Positions 40,973-51,888 of a stretch of DNA of 64,000 nt are shown piece by piece (within the stretch, counting starts at the first letter, position 1; each line of letters begins with the position of its first letter). The notes under the pieces were generated by a model that was not told the DNA's origin, did not search any database, and saw only the letters and a list, made by a program, of their open reading frames with translations. This stretch comes from Bemisia tabaci (taxonomy: Eukaryota; Arthropoda; Insecta; Hemiptera; Aleyrodidae): the NCBI RefSeq assembly GCF_918797505.1, contig NC_092801.1:26814477-26878476 (forward strand). Reading direction: 5' to 3'. Both the position numbers and the translations under genes were made by a program.

Positions 40973-41869
40973 CAGAGCCGGATTAAGGGGGTGGCCACAT
41001 GGGCCGCGGCCCATGGCGGCAAATCTATAGGGGGCGGCAAATTTTGCAATTTTTTTAAATGTAGGTATAAAAAAAATTCGGATTTAGAAAAAAAATTACA
41101 AACGAGAAAAGGCGACAAAATCTCTAATTTTTTGAGAGTATATTAATTTCTACTTTTGTCGTCTTTCAGTGACACAAGAGACAGCACCTTTAATTAGTCG
41201 AGTTAAGAGAGAAACCAACCACGCAATTTGGCCTGGAACGGCGCGACTTACCTAGAGAGAGATGATGACGAGGACTTGAGATGAAAAGGAGAAGCCCTCG
41301 TCGCGGCGATCGGCATGTAAAACATATTAGCGCCTACAAGACTGCATGAATACTTCACGCATTGCATCAAACAGAGTGCGGTCATTGCGGACATCGTGAA
41401 ACGGATAGCGCCTACAAGAATGCATGAATACCTCACGCATTGCGGCAAACACAGTGCGATCAGCGTGAGACGCATAGCGCCTACAAGACTGAGAGAATAC
41501 TTCACGCATTGCGTCAATCACAGTGCGGTCTGCGAGGCACGGCGGCGCGGCGGAAGTTAAAATCATTAATCCACATTTATGTTTGTTCTTTCATAATTTT
41601 TTCGTTCATTTCTTATGAATGGAAGGCCTTGTCCACACAGAGATAGGTTTACGAAACTTAACTTTTGCGCAAAGCTCCGTGAACTCTTGCTAGTAGTGTT
41701 GACAAGGCTTTCCCAAAAAATGTGTTCAACACCAGTAAACGCGTTTTATGCACCCCTCCCCCGCTGGCACGTTCATTTGATGGTTTTTCATTGATGTTTC
41801 AAAACGAATGAGAAGGGGGCGGCAAAATACTAGCGGCCAATCGGCGGCAAGTAGGTAAATCCGGCCCTG
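40973..41869. mobile_element. hAT-type element, family V, with 8-bp TSD
   Basis: 897 bp between CAGAGCCGGATTAAGGGGG and the inverse of CAGGGCCGGATTTACCTAC, flanked by exact CCTACATA (40965-40972 and 41870-41877). The CAGNG ends and 8-bp duplication are known hAT marks. There is no transposase. Around 41329-41540 is a three-unit tandem repeat of about 70-78 bp (GCGCCTACAAGA...ATACTTCACGCATTGCG). Confidence 0.92.
41329..41545 (-). repeat. Tandem 70-78-bp units inside V
   Basis: On the minus strand an open frame reads AMREVFSQSCRRYASHADRT-type repeats. Units start at 41329, 41407 and 41476. The inverted copy 59402-59660 has the same units. The frame persists across units but the periods are variable, so coding is doubtful. 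Confidence 0.7.
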
Positions 41870-41892
41870 CCTACATAGGGAGCAGTGCTCCC

Positions 41893-42329
41893 TTGAGTAC
41901 CTTTATAGACAGAGTATGGCCATTCGTACCTTTATACTACAGGAAAACTGTGCCGCTTTTTGATTGGTCAACGAGTTTTTAGGCTTCATGATGCTCTTAC
42001 GGCCGTGAATAAACAATCAAGATGGCGACTCATCGTAACATTGATAAGAAGCTACATTTGACAAAAATTTCAATTACACGGCAGTAACAATTGAAACTAG
42101 CATATCTACGAATAACATACGAAAAACACATGGAAACACTGTTAAATCGCCTTCCGTCTTTATCACAAGAGGATGTAAAGTGTGCATAGCCTCAAACTTG
42201 CTTGCTGATACCTAACAGACATCTCCTTCGTTTATTTACGGCCGTAAGAACATCGTGTCAGCCTATTTGCTCGCGACCGATGAAAACCCGGCACAGAAAT
42301 GGCCATACTCTGTCTATGAAAGTACTCTA
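41893..42329. mobile_element. hAT-type MITE, family C copy 2
   Basis: TTGAGTACCTTTATAGACAG to AAAGTACTCTA, 437 bp, with exact 8-bp duplication GTGCTCCC (41885-41892 and 42330-42337). Sequence follows C1 closely. It lies only about 15 bp from the TSD of element V. Confidence 0.92.
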
Positions 42330-42334
42330 GTGCT

Positions 42335-42560
42335 CCCGTTCCATGTCCGTCAAAATTTCCAGGATTCGGAGCTTTTTTGCTCCAATTTTTCCTACTCCAC
42401 GTCCGGCAAGAGTTCCGGAATTCCTTGTAGATTTTTTCAAAAGTCCCGAGAAAGTTCCGGAAAATGCTAAAGATCCTGAACATGTCGGGAATTCCAAAAG
42501 TTTCTGGGAAAATTCAGGAAAATCTCTAACGTCCGGGAATTCGGAAGTAGTTCCGGGAAG
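42335..42560 (+). repeat. Dispersed repeat AA, copy 2
   Basis: Inverted relative to 39400-39680; shares CTACTCCACGTCCGGCAAG-like and AGTTCCGGAATTCC phrases. It abuts the right TSD of C2. Confidence 0.6.
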
Positions 42561-42775
42561 TATGAAGTCAAGTATGAGCGGAGGAAAGGAGGTTTAAAGT
42601 TGTATCCTCCCGTCCGACTCAACGTTACGAACGAAGTTAAACGACTTTTTTCATGTTGGAAATATTTTTACTCGCCTTTGAATTTTTGGTAGGAGAAACT
42701 GTAAGACTAGTTGAATTTCAAACTACTTCTATTAAACTGTGTTTCCATAGTGCGACTTCGTGCATTTCCAAGCAG

Positions 42776-42936
42776 CCAGAAGCGTATTTAGCAATTTGGC
42801 AAAACCGGATTCCCTCCATTTAAACCTATGTTTAATAATCGATTATTGCCGGAGTACTTGGCCCCTCCAAGAATCGATATATTGCCATAGGTTTAAATGG
42901 AGAAAAACGATGTTTCCAATTTTCCGGATCCGTCCG
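42776..42936. mobile_element. Family H MITE, copy 3
   Basis: AAGCGTATTTAGCAATTTGG to TTTTCCGGATCCG with TTTAAACCTATG and inverse inside; ends diverged. Confidence 0.7.
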
Positions 42937-43347
42937 AGGCGGTGTTTTGAACTATGCAGCAAAACGAAACCGACTCAGCAGTCAGCGGGTAATTTTCATG
43001 AGGCAATCACGGTTGAGTGCTCTCAGCTCGGCGATGGGACTAGATTGAGCGGTATCCGCGATCGGCGACGACATTAATACTCGATGGCTCTCGACAAATC
43101 ACATCTCTCGGTGGATCATCCGCAGCGGCCACTTGCAAGTTTTCTACGACCGCTCGAGATCTCAAAACGGCCCCGGACGCGACTAATATCGGATGATCGG
43201 CGTGCGAGTCCTATCCCCATTCCAACGACTGCCTGCAGAGCGTCTAGCCATTATCAAGAAAAAATATTATCTTACATTTCCCTGACAAAAACGGCTTAGG
43301 AACCGAAAAAAAATTTAAAATCCAATCAATAAATAAATAAATAAAGA
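42937..43347. other. No gene recognised
   Basis: Mixed composition; short frames only. Confidence 0.35.
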
Positions 43348-43662
43348 AAAAAACAAGATGGCGACTCACCGTAACATTGATAAGAAGCTAAAATATGACA
43401 AAAATTCCAATTTTACCGCAGCAACAATTTAAACTAGCATAGCTACGAATAACACCTGAAAAACACATGAAAAAACTGTTAAATTGCCGTTTGCCTTTAT
43501 CACAGGAGGATGTATATGTGCATAACCTCAAACTCGCTTGCTTTGCAAGAGCCATCTTTTTTGTTTATTTACGGCCGTAAGAACATCGTGTCAGCCTATT
43601 CTCTCGCGATCAATGAAAAACCAGCACAGTAATGGCCATACTCTGTCTATAAAGGCACTCTA
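43348..43662. mobile_element. hAT-type MITE, family C copy 3, left-truncated
   Basis: AAAAACAAGATGGCGACTCA to AAAGGCACTCTA. The outer left terminal repeat is missing, so no duplication can be read. Confidence 0.8.
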
Positions 43663-44127
43663 GGTGTAGTAGGTGGTGTTTAGTTAGGAGACTAGCTCCT
43701 AACTTTATAGTAAAACCTAGAAAGACCTAACAACCCTCGGTTTTCATCCCCGCGGAGAGGGGGGTTGGAGGGTTGCAATTCCCGCCCTCTCCCTGCAAAT
43801 GCACCCTGCGAGCGCGTCGCGACAGCTTCGGTGCCGATTCGGCGGCGTGTGTAAACGTATTTACCGACCAATCACAAAGGAGGGGAGGGGGCGGAGGTAA
43901 ACAAACTCAATTTGCAGCTTTCGAGCTGAGTCGAAATTGGCTAATTTAAGTTAAATCGCTGTCGCCGTCGTCGCCGCCTGGCTCCAGGGAGTCGAGCCGG
44001 TTTCGTCTGCCCGCGAGATGCAACCGAGTCCAGCGCCTCGGTCCCTACTCTCGTTTCGAGTGGTTTTTTAAGTGTTAGAGTTCCGATTATCCAACTGCAT
44101 ACTGAAGAAGAGACGTCATTTCAGCTG
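43663..44127. other. No gene recognised
   Basis: GC-rich blocks near 43750-43870 and 43960-44040; no domain seen. Confidence 0.35.
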
Positions 44128-44358
44128 CACCGGAAAAAAAACACATTGGATCTAGAGTCCAGACTCTTGAAAACATCGACAAGAAAAAGTACTCTTTATT
44201 CAATCAAAATCTAGCTTAAATCAAGAACCAAGCCTCTTAATTTAAGCGGATTTCGTATTGATTCAAGCAAAAATCCGATTGAATCAAGAGTATTTTTTCT
44301 TCTCAATGTTTTCAAGAGTCTGGACTCTAGATCCAATGTGGTTTTTTTTTCCCCAGTG
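44128..44358. mobile_element. Family A MITE, copy 6
   Basis: CACCGGAAAAAAAACACATTGG (one mismatch in the end) to CCCCAGTG, 231 bp; flanks TG/TA. Confidence 0.92.
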
Positions 44359-44400
44359 TAGGAGGTCATACAAAAGAGAAAAAAAGGAGGCATTTTTAAT

Positions 44401-44448
44401 CAAACGTGTCAGGGAAATCAGGGAAATGCCAGGGAATTTCATTTTCTA
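44401..44448. mobile_element. Family M right-end fragment abutting A
   Basis: CAAACGTGTCAGGGAAATCA to TTTCATTTTCTA, cut off where A copy 7 begins. Confidence 0.6.
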
Positions 44449-44677
44449 CACTGGAAAAAAAACACATTGGATCTAGAGTCCAGACTCTTGAAAACATTGA
44501 CAAGAAAAGGGACTCTTTATTCAATCAGATTTAAGCTTAAATCAAAAGGAAATCCGCTCATATTAAGAAGCTTGGTTCTTGATTTAAGCTTAAATCTGAT
44601 CGAATCAAGAGTATTTTTTCTTGTCGATGTTTTTAAGAGTCTGGACTCTAGATCCAATGTGGTTTTTTTTTTCAGTG
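44449..44677. mobile_element. Family A MITE, copy 7
   Basis: 229 bp; flanks TA/AA. It lies only 90 bp from copy 6. Confidence 0.93.
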
Positions 44678-44994
44678 AACGGCAAACGTCACAAGCGTGC
44701 GTTGCGTCTGTCCTCTCGCATAAACCCCGGTCCACGCGTGGTATTTTTTTCTTGAAAAAACTGAGAATATGCGTGCTCTCATCTTTGGAGAGGCTCCCTC
44801 CACTCTGTTTTCAAAACGTTGTATGCTCCTATGAAAAATCGCTATCAATTCAAACGGACAAACCGAGTGATAAAAGGTAAAATGAGCGATAAACTCAGTT
44901 TTCCTTCAATTCGGGAGCTATGCAATTTGGGCTACGCAAGAGTTGAAATAGTTGTATCACGCTCTTTGGTCTACCAGACGTCATTTTAGCCGCG

Positions 44995-45225
44995 CACTGG
45001 AAAAAAAAAAACACATTGGATCTAGAGCCCAGTCTCTTGAAAACATTGACAAGAAAAAGGACTCTTGATTCAATCAGATTTAAGCTTAAATCAAAAGGAA
45101 ATCCGCTCAAATTAAGAGACTTGGTTCTTGATTAAAGCTTAAATCTGATTGAATCAAGAGTATTTTTTCTTGTCAATGTTTTCAAGAGTCCAGACTCAAG
45201 ATCCAATGTGTTTTCTTTCCCAGTG
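44995..45225. mobile_element. Family A MITE, copy 8
   Basis: 231 bp; ends CACTGG/CCAGTG, flanks CG/TG. Confidence 0.92.
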
Positions 45226-45276
45226 TGGAGTACCTACTTGTGAGGGGAGAATGCGGCCATGTCCGTAGAGAATTTG

Positions 45277-45405
45277 CAGGTGTCAGAAATCTGAAATTTG
45301 ATGAATTTCGTGTTTAAGTGGAAACTACTGAGTGAACTGAACACGAGAATACCTTTGATTCATGAATTGAACAAATATTGGAGGAGATATGACAAAATGA
45401 TCTAA
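45277..45405 (+). repeat. Dispersed repeat Z, copy 2
   Basis: AGAATTTGCAGGTGTCAGAA to ATTGGAGGAGATATGACA, inverse of 5270-5405. Confidence 0.65.
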
Positions 45406-45986
45406 TCTGCTAAAATACGTGTGTTTAAGTGGGAAAGGCCGCCAGATGACGTCACCTTCGTTGGGGAGTCTATCTAAAGCCCTAGCTCTTTAAGTAAAAT
45501 AGTACCAAGTACATTTTGTAGGGCTGACATCTACAACCTGTACAAGGCTAGACTTTAGAGCTGTGAGGCTGGGTCCTAAAGCTGTAGGGCTCATTACTGC
45601 AGCCTTTAGTTGGTGCTATTTTACCTACAGCGTTAGAGCAGAGCTCGGCGCTAAGTTGTTGCGCCATTTCGACCTCGTATTTCTTGGTGTCCGCGTCTTT
45701 AATTTGCACATCGCGTGTTTTACGGGCCATTTACCTTTGGAAAAATGTATTCCCAAGTCAAAATGAGTTGATAGTTTAAGCGACCCATCTTCTGACTCCT
45801 TCTGATCCTCCTCGATCTATGAAATCCTGGGAGCCACGTGACCACCCGAATGATTCAATCCAAGAAACCCGACGACTAGGATCTGCGTAACTGGAGAGGG
45901 AGCCTCTTAGCCCCATAATCCTCCCTCCTAGGATTTGTCCACCGCCGTTTTGTTTCCATTCGAGCGCCACTTCCCGCTCTCACCGC
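45406..45986. other. No gene recognised
   Basis: TGGAAAAATGTATTCCCAAGTCAAAATG near 45738 resembles 1424-1450 next to family E copy 1, but boundaries are not clear. Confidence 0.35.
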
Positions 45987-46223
45987 CGCACAGTGGATCG
46001 AGTCAATTATTTCGGTCGGACATGAAATTTTTGACTGAAACTGCAAATTTTAATTTTTGTATCGCCGCATTTTAAACTTCAAGGGGTGCCTCCTGAAGAA
46101 AATTTCACGAGGAAACCAATGGAACCACTTTTGGAACTTCAAAGCTTTGGATATACGGAGTTAAAAGCGTTTAAAGTTTCCAAATTTTGTCCGACCTCTC
46201 CTATTGACTCGATCCATAGTGCG
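45987..46223. mobile_element. Family B MITE, copy 3
   Basis: CGCACAGTGGATCGAGTCAA to TTGACTCGATCCATAGTGCG, 237 bp. It is the best-preserved copy. Confidence 0.85.
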
Positions 46224-46497
46224 CCGCGCCGTGAGTAGAAATCCCCCCCCCCCTCCCAAGAAAAAAGTTTTAATCTGCGGGTGAAATTGAAAGCTTCACA
46301 GGACTAAAAACACGGATCGGAGAGTGCGCACTCGACACTGCACGCCTGCACGTTCACGTTCTTACGCGGAAAAAAAGCGCGGCTAGAAAGTGCGGTTCGA
46401 GTGGTCCTTGCTTTGCGCGTGTTTGCGGTGTTGCAATGAAAATGACTGCGTATGGATGGATTACGATGCTTTATGAGATTGGAGACAATATATTTTA

Positions 46498-46833
46498 CAC
46501 AAAGAAAAAAACTTCGTGCGTAGGACCCGAAGTTTAGGTCATATGGATCTCTGAAGTTTTCGGATTGAGCATCTGAACACTTAAGGTCCAGCTGCTGAGG
46601 TTTGGATCACACATCTGAAACTTCAGCTCTTACATCTGAAGTACTTCGGTTCTCACATCCGAAAAACTTCGGTTTTCACATCTGAAGTACTTCAGATGTG
46701 AGAACTGAAGTTTCAGATGTGTGATCCGAACCTCGACAGCTAGACCTAAAGTGTTCATATGCTCAATCCGAAAACTTCAGAGATCCATATGACCTAAACT
46801 TCGGGTCTCACGCACGAAGTTTTTTTCTCCGTG
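46498..46833. mobile_element. Family O foldback MITE, copy 3, TA target duplication
   Basis: 336 bp, longer than 31674-31930 by an extra palindromic block (ATCTGAAGTACTTCAGAT). Flanked by TA on both sides (46496-46497, 46834-46835). Confidence 0.88.
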
Positions 46834-46860
46834 TAGAGACTTCTATCTTCTCCATGGGCA

Positions 46861-47017
46861 GAGGCGGATCCAGCGATTTGGCAACACCGGGTTCCTCCAG
46901 AAAACCTATGTTAAATAATCGATTTTTGTTGGAGCGTCTGGCCCCTTGAAGAATCGATACATTTCGATAGGTTTAAATGGAGGAAAAAATTTTGCCAATT
47001 TGCTAAATCCACCAATG
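46861..47017. mobile_element. Family H MITE, copy 2
   Basis: GAGGCGGATCCAGCGATTTG to AAATCCACCAATG, 157 bp; flanks ATGGGCA and ATGGGTA suggest an imperfect 7-9-bp duplication. Confidence 0.75.
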
Positions 47018-47214
47018 AATGGGTAAAAGTTGCTTTTGCGGGAGTCAAAGTTCTCGTTCGTCCGATGAAAACTCATGACCGAGGGGTTAAGCACGTGGTT
47101 CAGCAATCCTAACCTAATTTGCAAAGAATTCTTATCCCCGTTTGTGACATCCATGAGCCGCGTTGTCTCAACTCTCCGTAAAGAGACTCTAGGCGAGGCA
47201 GCTTGCCTCAAAAC

Positions 47215-47395
47215 CGGCCAAGGAAGCCGTAATTACGGGCTTTACAGACATACCGTCCGCGTTCCGGGCTCAGAGACCGAAACTTCCGGGCGTAACACCC
47301 GGAGCAATAAAAGCCACAGCTCCAGCACCCGGGAATTTCGGCCTCTGAGCCCGGAACGGGCGGTACGTCTACGTAGCCCGTAACTTTTTTTCCAG
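47215..47395. mobile_element. Family R foldback element, copy 3
   Basis: ACGGGCTTTACAGACATACC and GGTACGTCTACGTAGCCCGT pair as outer arms; right end runs into TTTTTTTCCAGTG, like the family A end. Confidence 0.75.
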
Positions 47396-47822
47396 TGACG
47401 ATAACTTAACTGTTCCTCCTACCTTCAGACATTTCCATGCCCAGACCGGCATGGAAACCAGGTCGAAATCAACACGTAGCGTGGTTTATTAATTCCGGCC
47501 GTTTTTCGCGAGGATGGCGGTATTAGCGGAGCATCGGACGTGCTCCTAATTCGATCGGAGCGTGAAGATGCTAACCAGATCATCAGCACCGGCGAGCACC
47601 TGGCGGCGTGAAGTAAGTCATCTTGACAGCGGCGGCGGTAACCGCGCAAATGCGTCCACGGTATTTTACCGCTTACGTGACACGGTTAGCCCCAACGCCA
47701 CTCCAGTTCCTTCCGATTTACCGATTTGTAACAGCGTTCGCAGCTCGGATCTACCAGTTTTCGTCGAGTTTGACGGCAGATGGCCGTGTCTGGGAAGAGG
47801 TTGGGTTTTAATGGGTCCAGTT
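47396..47822. other. No gene recognised
   Basis: A donor-like GAAGTAAGTC near 47610 and GC-rich frames (47562-47840) exist but no domain is seen. Confidence 0.25.
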
Positions 47823-47834
47823 GCGCTGGTCACA

Positions 47835-48251
47835 CAGTGAAAAAAAATTCTCGGCATTTTTACCAAGGTCCGTTGGTACCTTTACCATCTCACTTTTTTT
47901 ACCAATTATTGGTAATTTAACGAAGACAAACTGGTAAACTCACCTAAAAACCGGTATTTTTACTGTTTTTTTTTCAGATAAGAATACCACTTTTATTGTT
48001 AATCAATTCCCGGTAACTTTGCCATTTTATCTCGGCAATTCTACCACAATCGATAAAAAATATTGGTGTTTTTACCAGGGTTCAGTAAAATTACCGAGAA
48101 AGTTCAATAATTTTACCGCGATTTCTCGGTAAAATTACCAATTCCATAAATGGTAATTTTACCAAGAAAAAACTGGGATCAAATAGAACCCTGAATTCTT
48201 GGTAATTTTACCCTTTTTCTTAGTAAATACACCGAGATTTTTTTTTCAGTG
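47835..48251. mobile_element. Family G palindromic MITE, copy 2
   Basis: 417 bp, CAGTGAAAAAAAATTCTCGG to TTTTTTTTCAGTG, near-identical interior to 16165-16576. The family E host sequence (CTGGTCGCAGAATCG at 595) shows that CA was duplicated. Confidence 0.85.
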
Positions 48252-48388
48252 CAGAATCGCGTTTTGATGCTTTAATCTTGTAGATCAGCAGAAAATCATA
48301 AGATCTATCTAAGCAGCAACTCTCTACGCTCAACATTAAACGAGATATCGCACTTTGAAGAATGGGTCGGTTGCGCAGGTCGCAGAAT

Positions 48389-48936
48389 GGACCACTAGAC
48401 AAGGTACGAATTTCAGCATTCTGATACATGATTCTTAACCAAAATTTCACGTAGAATACGACGCGCATAACGAAAATTACCGAAATCAACTCCTAACTAA
48501 GATATTTAATGATTATTGATGCGTGAATTCAAACCACCCACTCATGAAAACTCAATGCTCTGCGTGATTCACATCGCGCGCTAAACGTTATCATGACAGT
48601 CTCTGCGATGTAAAAATCTGACAACCTCAATCTTGACGCTTTGGTTCAGCTGTAGCAAATTGCTTATAGTTTGAACAACACATGATGGGAAATGAACATT
48701 ACTCGATTGAGAAGCTTGTTGAAACCGTTGTAGTGCGCGATTTGACTCAAGTAGAGCTTTGAGTTTCTTGTGAGCGGGCAGTTCAAATCCCTCGTAACCA
48801 ATGTGACATAAAAACGTTAATATTTTCGTTTGGAGTTTGTTTCATTAGTTTTCGTTGCGCAAATCGTGTTCTACGTGAAATTCTGGTTAAGAAACATGTA
48901 TCAGAATGCTTGAATTCGTACCTTGTCTAGTGGTCC
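48389..48936. mobile_element. Element F, inverted-repeat element nested in E
   Basis: 548 bp, with TIR of over 100 bp: GGACCACTAGACAAGGTACG ... inverted as CGTACCTTGTCTAGTGGTCC; CACGTAGAATACGA and inverse inside. Host family E sequence GCAGAAT/ATTGTATTTTGATGC is split with AT duplicated. No transposase frame. Confidence 0.85.
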
Positions 48937-49329
48937 ATTGTATTTTGATGCTAGATTCATGTACCTAGATTGGCTAAAAATATTAAGATCTGTTCAAACC
49001 GCAACTTTCTACGTTCAGTATTAACCGAGATATCGCCCTTGAAAAGTCGGGTTTTTGACGTCATCCACCGCGGTAGTGACACCCTTGGTTTCTTACACCT
49101 CGGTTTTATCAGTCGGGGAGACACACATTAGCACTGGTTACTCTACGTGGAAACCAAGGATGTCACTACCGCGGTGGATGACGTCAAAAACCCAACTTTT
49201 CAAAGGGCGGTATCTCGATCAATATTGAACGTAGACATTTGCGGTTTGGACGGAACTTAATATTTTTAGCTAATCTACATGAATCTAGCATCACAACACA
49301 ATTCTGTGACTAGCGCAACTGACCAATTC

Positions 49330-49740
49330 ATTTGATGACGTCATCCACCGCGGTAGTGATACCCCTCGTTTCTGCCACCTTGCACTGGAAAAAAAAAAAC
49401 ACATTGGATCTAGAGTCCAGACTTTTGAAAACATTGACAAGAAAGAATACTCTTAATTCAATCGGATTTTTGCTGAAATCAAAAGGAAATCCGCTCAAAT
49501 TAAGAGGCTTGGTTCTTGACTTAAGCAAAAATCAGATTGAATCAAGAGTATTTTTTCTTGTCGATGTTTTAAGAGTATGGACTCTAGATCCAACGTGTTT
49601 TTTTTTCCAGTGTGCTTTCATTGGTCAGGGAAACACATTTTTCTGGTTAATCAACGTGAAACTGGGATGAATCAAGGTGGCAGAAACGAGGGGTATCACC
49701 TCCGCGGTGGATGACGTCATAAACCGCATTGTTGAAACCG
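49330..49740. mobile_element. Family E-like palindrome with family A in its loop
   Basis: CATCCACCGCGGTAGTGATA...TTTCTGCCACCTT at 49342-49382 is inverted at 49674-49712. A copy 9 occupies the loop. Confidence 0.7.
49383..49612. mobile_element. Family A MITE, copy 9
   Basis: 230 bp; flanks TG/TG. Confidence 0.93.
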
Positions 49741-49847
49741 GAGTGTTTTAAATTTGCAAAAAAGTTACTTATTTCGAACTGCGTGTTCATCGGTTTGAGA
49801 GTTACTTTCTCATGTTTTCCCTGTGCGCAACGTGTGCTACGAGTCAT

Positions 49848-49973
49848 TCGTCGCTCCCCTGGCGTAAGGACGTATCTCGATTTCTGCATGATCCCTAAAA
49901 AGCATGGATTTATATGTGAAACACGGCTCATGAGGAAATTGGGATGTGCCCTTACCGCACAGGGGCGACGATT
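49848..49973. mobile_element. Family Y MITE, copy 1
   Basis: CGTCGCTCCCCTGGCGTAAG to GCACAGGGGCGACG, palindromic, 126 bp; ATT on both sides. Confidence 0.7.
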
Positions 49974-51014
49974 TACTGCAAGAAAACTTTGGAACACAGC
50001 AATCGAGATACGTGTCAGTTTCTCCCATCTACCATCAGCCTCACCTTGTACGACTACACAGTATGCGATGAAAAGTTTCACCAATTTCCTACGGATCGGC
50101 AAGTTAATTTCCTGCACACCCACTCAGCCATCAGCCCGAATCCGCGGATCATCTCAACATGCTTCGGTTCTCGGCCAGGAATGCGAAACCCGATTATATT
50201 TTCGGCAAGTTTAACAACCAACATTCCCGTTTACGATCTGAGTCGTTAAATGCATCGTTCTGGAGGATTCGCTGCGTAGAAACCCATGATCCAATGATTC
50301 GCGCCGTCATTAAACAACAAGGTTGTTGTCATTCATGGACATTAAATCGGTCCGAGTAATCAAGTATGTATAGCCTCTGAAAATCACTACAAGCGACTTG
50401 AGCGCCTTCTGAATTGTCCGGGCTTTCGACGAGTGTATTCTCTGCACAAGATTTTGAAAAACCTCCCGAAAAGTTATCTCTCCTAGCAAAGCTAGCTATC
50501 TACTAGCTATCACTAATCGTCCGAAGGACTCATAGAAATCGTTGAGATGATTAAAATTCGACTGATTTTAATTCAAATATATAAAGAGGGTATTTTTCAT
50601 TTTCATGCTTGGTTCTTGTTAGGCAAGACAGCCGTAACTATCTACTGCATGCTTCCGTAGTTGCGTTTTGGACGCACAACAAACACATTTTCAGGTAAGA
50701 AATCGGCAGAAGAAGGCGGCCAAAAGGCGGCACTTTACTTGAAAGCACTGTTTTCATTGGCTCTCTGGAAGAGTATTGTCACTTACTGCTGTCTTGCCTG
50801 AGACTGCGTCATTTTTTGCGCAATTACGGCTTTCTCATGTGTCTTGTTTTCATGAAAATTAGATAAATTTCACGACTCCCCTTATGAAATGTTCACCTGT
50901 GCTGTAGTTTCGTTTTTGAAGCGGGAAGCTTAAAAAAACGCATATTTCGTACGCAGATTGTGAAGTTCGGAGTGTATTTGAGACTTCTCTGTTATGCTCA
51001 TCGTGATTTTTGAG
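49974..51014. other. About 1 kb without recognised feature
   Basis: Overlapping frames on both strands at 49.65-50.25 kb (158 and 161 codons) run through repeat Y and E, so they are not credible genes. The rest is AT-rich. Confidence 0.4.
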
Positions 51015-51428
51015 TCATTCAGGATTGTCACTACATACGGAAAACGAAATTCTCTGACATTTCCCTGATTTCCCTGGCACATTTTTGTGAAATTTCCCGA
51101 CAATTGAAGATTTGCCAGATGGTCAATGAAACATAATTAGAAGTAGTTTTCGGGCTTTGTTGTTCGAAACGTCAATTCCCTTCCAGGAAACAAATAAAGG
51201 TTATCAATTTTTCTCTGGTATTTTCGTCATTTTCCCTGACATTTCCCGGTTTTCCCGGTATTCTCTGACTGTGGCATCTCTGTTTAGAAAGCGAAGGAAC
51301 GTGAATTACCAAATTTTTCCCATACACTTTCATCACTTTCCCTGATATTTCCAGGTTTTCCTTGACTTTTTACAATTACCTGACATTTCCCGGCTCTCCC
51401 GGTATTCCCTGACTGTGGCAGCCCTGGC
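51015..51428 (-). mobile_element. Family M element, inverted copy
   Basis: CATTCAGGATTGTCACTACA to CTGACTGTGGCAGCCCTGG, with repeated TTCCCTGACATTTCCC phrases (complement of the M phrase). Confidence 0.7.
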
Positions 51429-51763
51429 CATTTTCCGTCATCAACAACTCTTCTTTCTGCTCTAGCTGAAGTTTGCAATAGGCGCATTGTCCGTCATATT
51501 TTACCTTTGGTCACAAATCTGCCTCTCGACGCCTCTCGTCGAAGCGTGCATTCTCGTTAACCGGTCAACCTCAAGAGGCCATTGTCAAACGAACACTCCG
51601 ATTGACAGTGGCGTCCGTCGAGTCTATAGACATGCGCACTAGACTAGAATTATTACAGGAGTCGCCGTGCGTTTGACAACAACCACGGAATCGAAAACCC
51701 TCCCTTTGAGAGTGCAGGGCTTTTCCGCCAAGAGTGGCGCCATGCGGCGCGGCCGGGACAAAG
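51429..51763. other. No gene recognised
   Basis: Mixed composition, short frames only. Confidence 0.35.
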
Positions 51764-51888
51764 CGTCGCTCCTCTGACGTACGGGCGTAACTTAATTTTC
51801 ACGTGAGCCCTATTTTACATATAAGTCCATGCCTTCTGGGGCTCATGCGGAAATCGAGATACGTCCTTACGTCAGAGGAGCGACGAAA
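51764..51888. mobile_element. Family Y MITE, copy 2
   Basis: CGTCGCTCCTCTGACGTACG to CTTACGTCAGAGGAGCGACG, 125 bp, with AAAG on both sides. Confidence 0.78.

Larger units (their letters stand above)
47823..49345. mobile_element. Nested family E / G / F cluster
   Basis: A family E left arm (47823-47834 then 48252-48367) is split by G copy 2. A second, nearly complete family E (48368-49345) is split by F at 48389-48936. Its arms GACGTCATCCACCGCGG and CCGCGGTGGATGACGTC form a long palindrome around 49110. This is an older layer with two younger insertions. Confidence 0.75.

Noticed and set aside
43100..43140. Short resemblance to a rRNA phrase (CTCGGTGGATCAT)
   Set aside because: The match is about a dozen bases with no flanking rRNA sequence; chance is sufficient.
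49647..50214. Overlapping 158- and 161-codon frames on opposite strands
   Set aside because: They overlap each other and cross repeat E and MITE Y. No domain or codon bias is visible.
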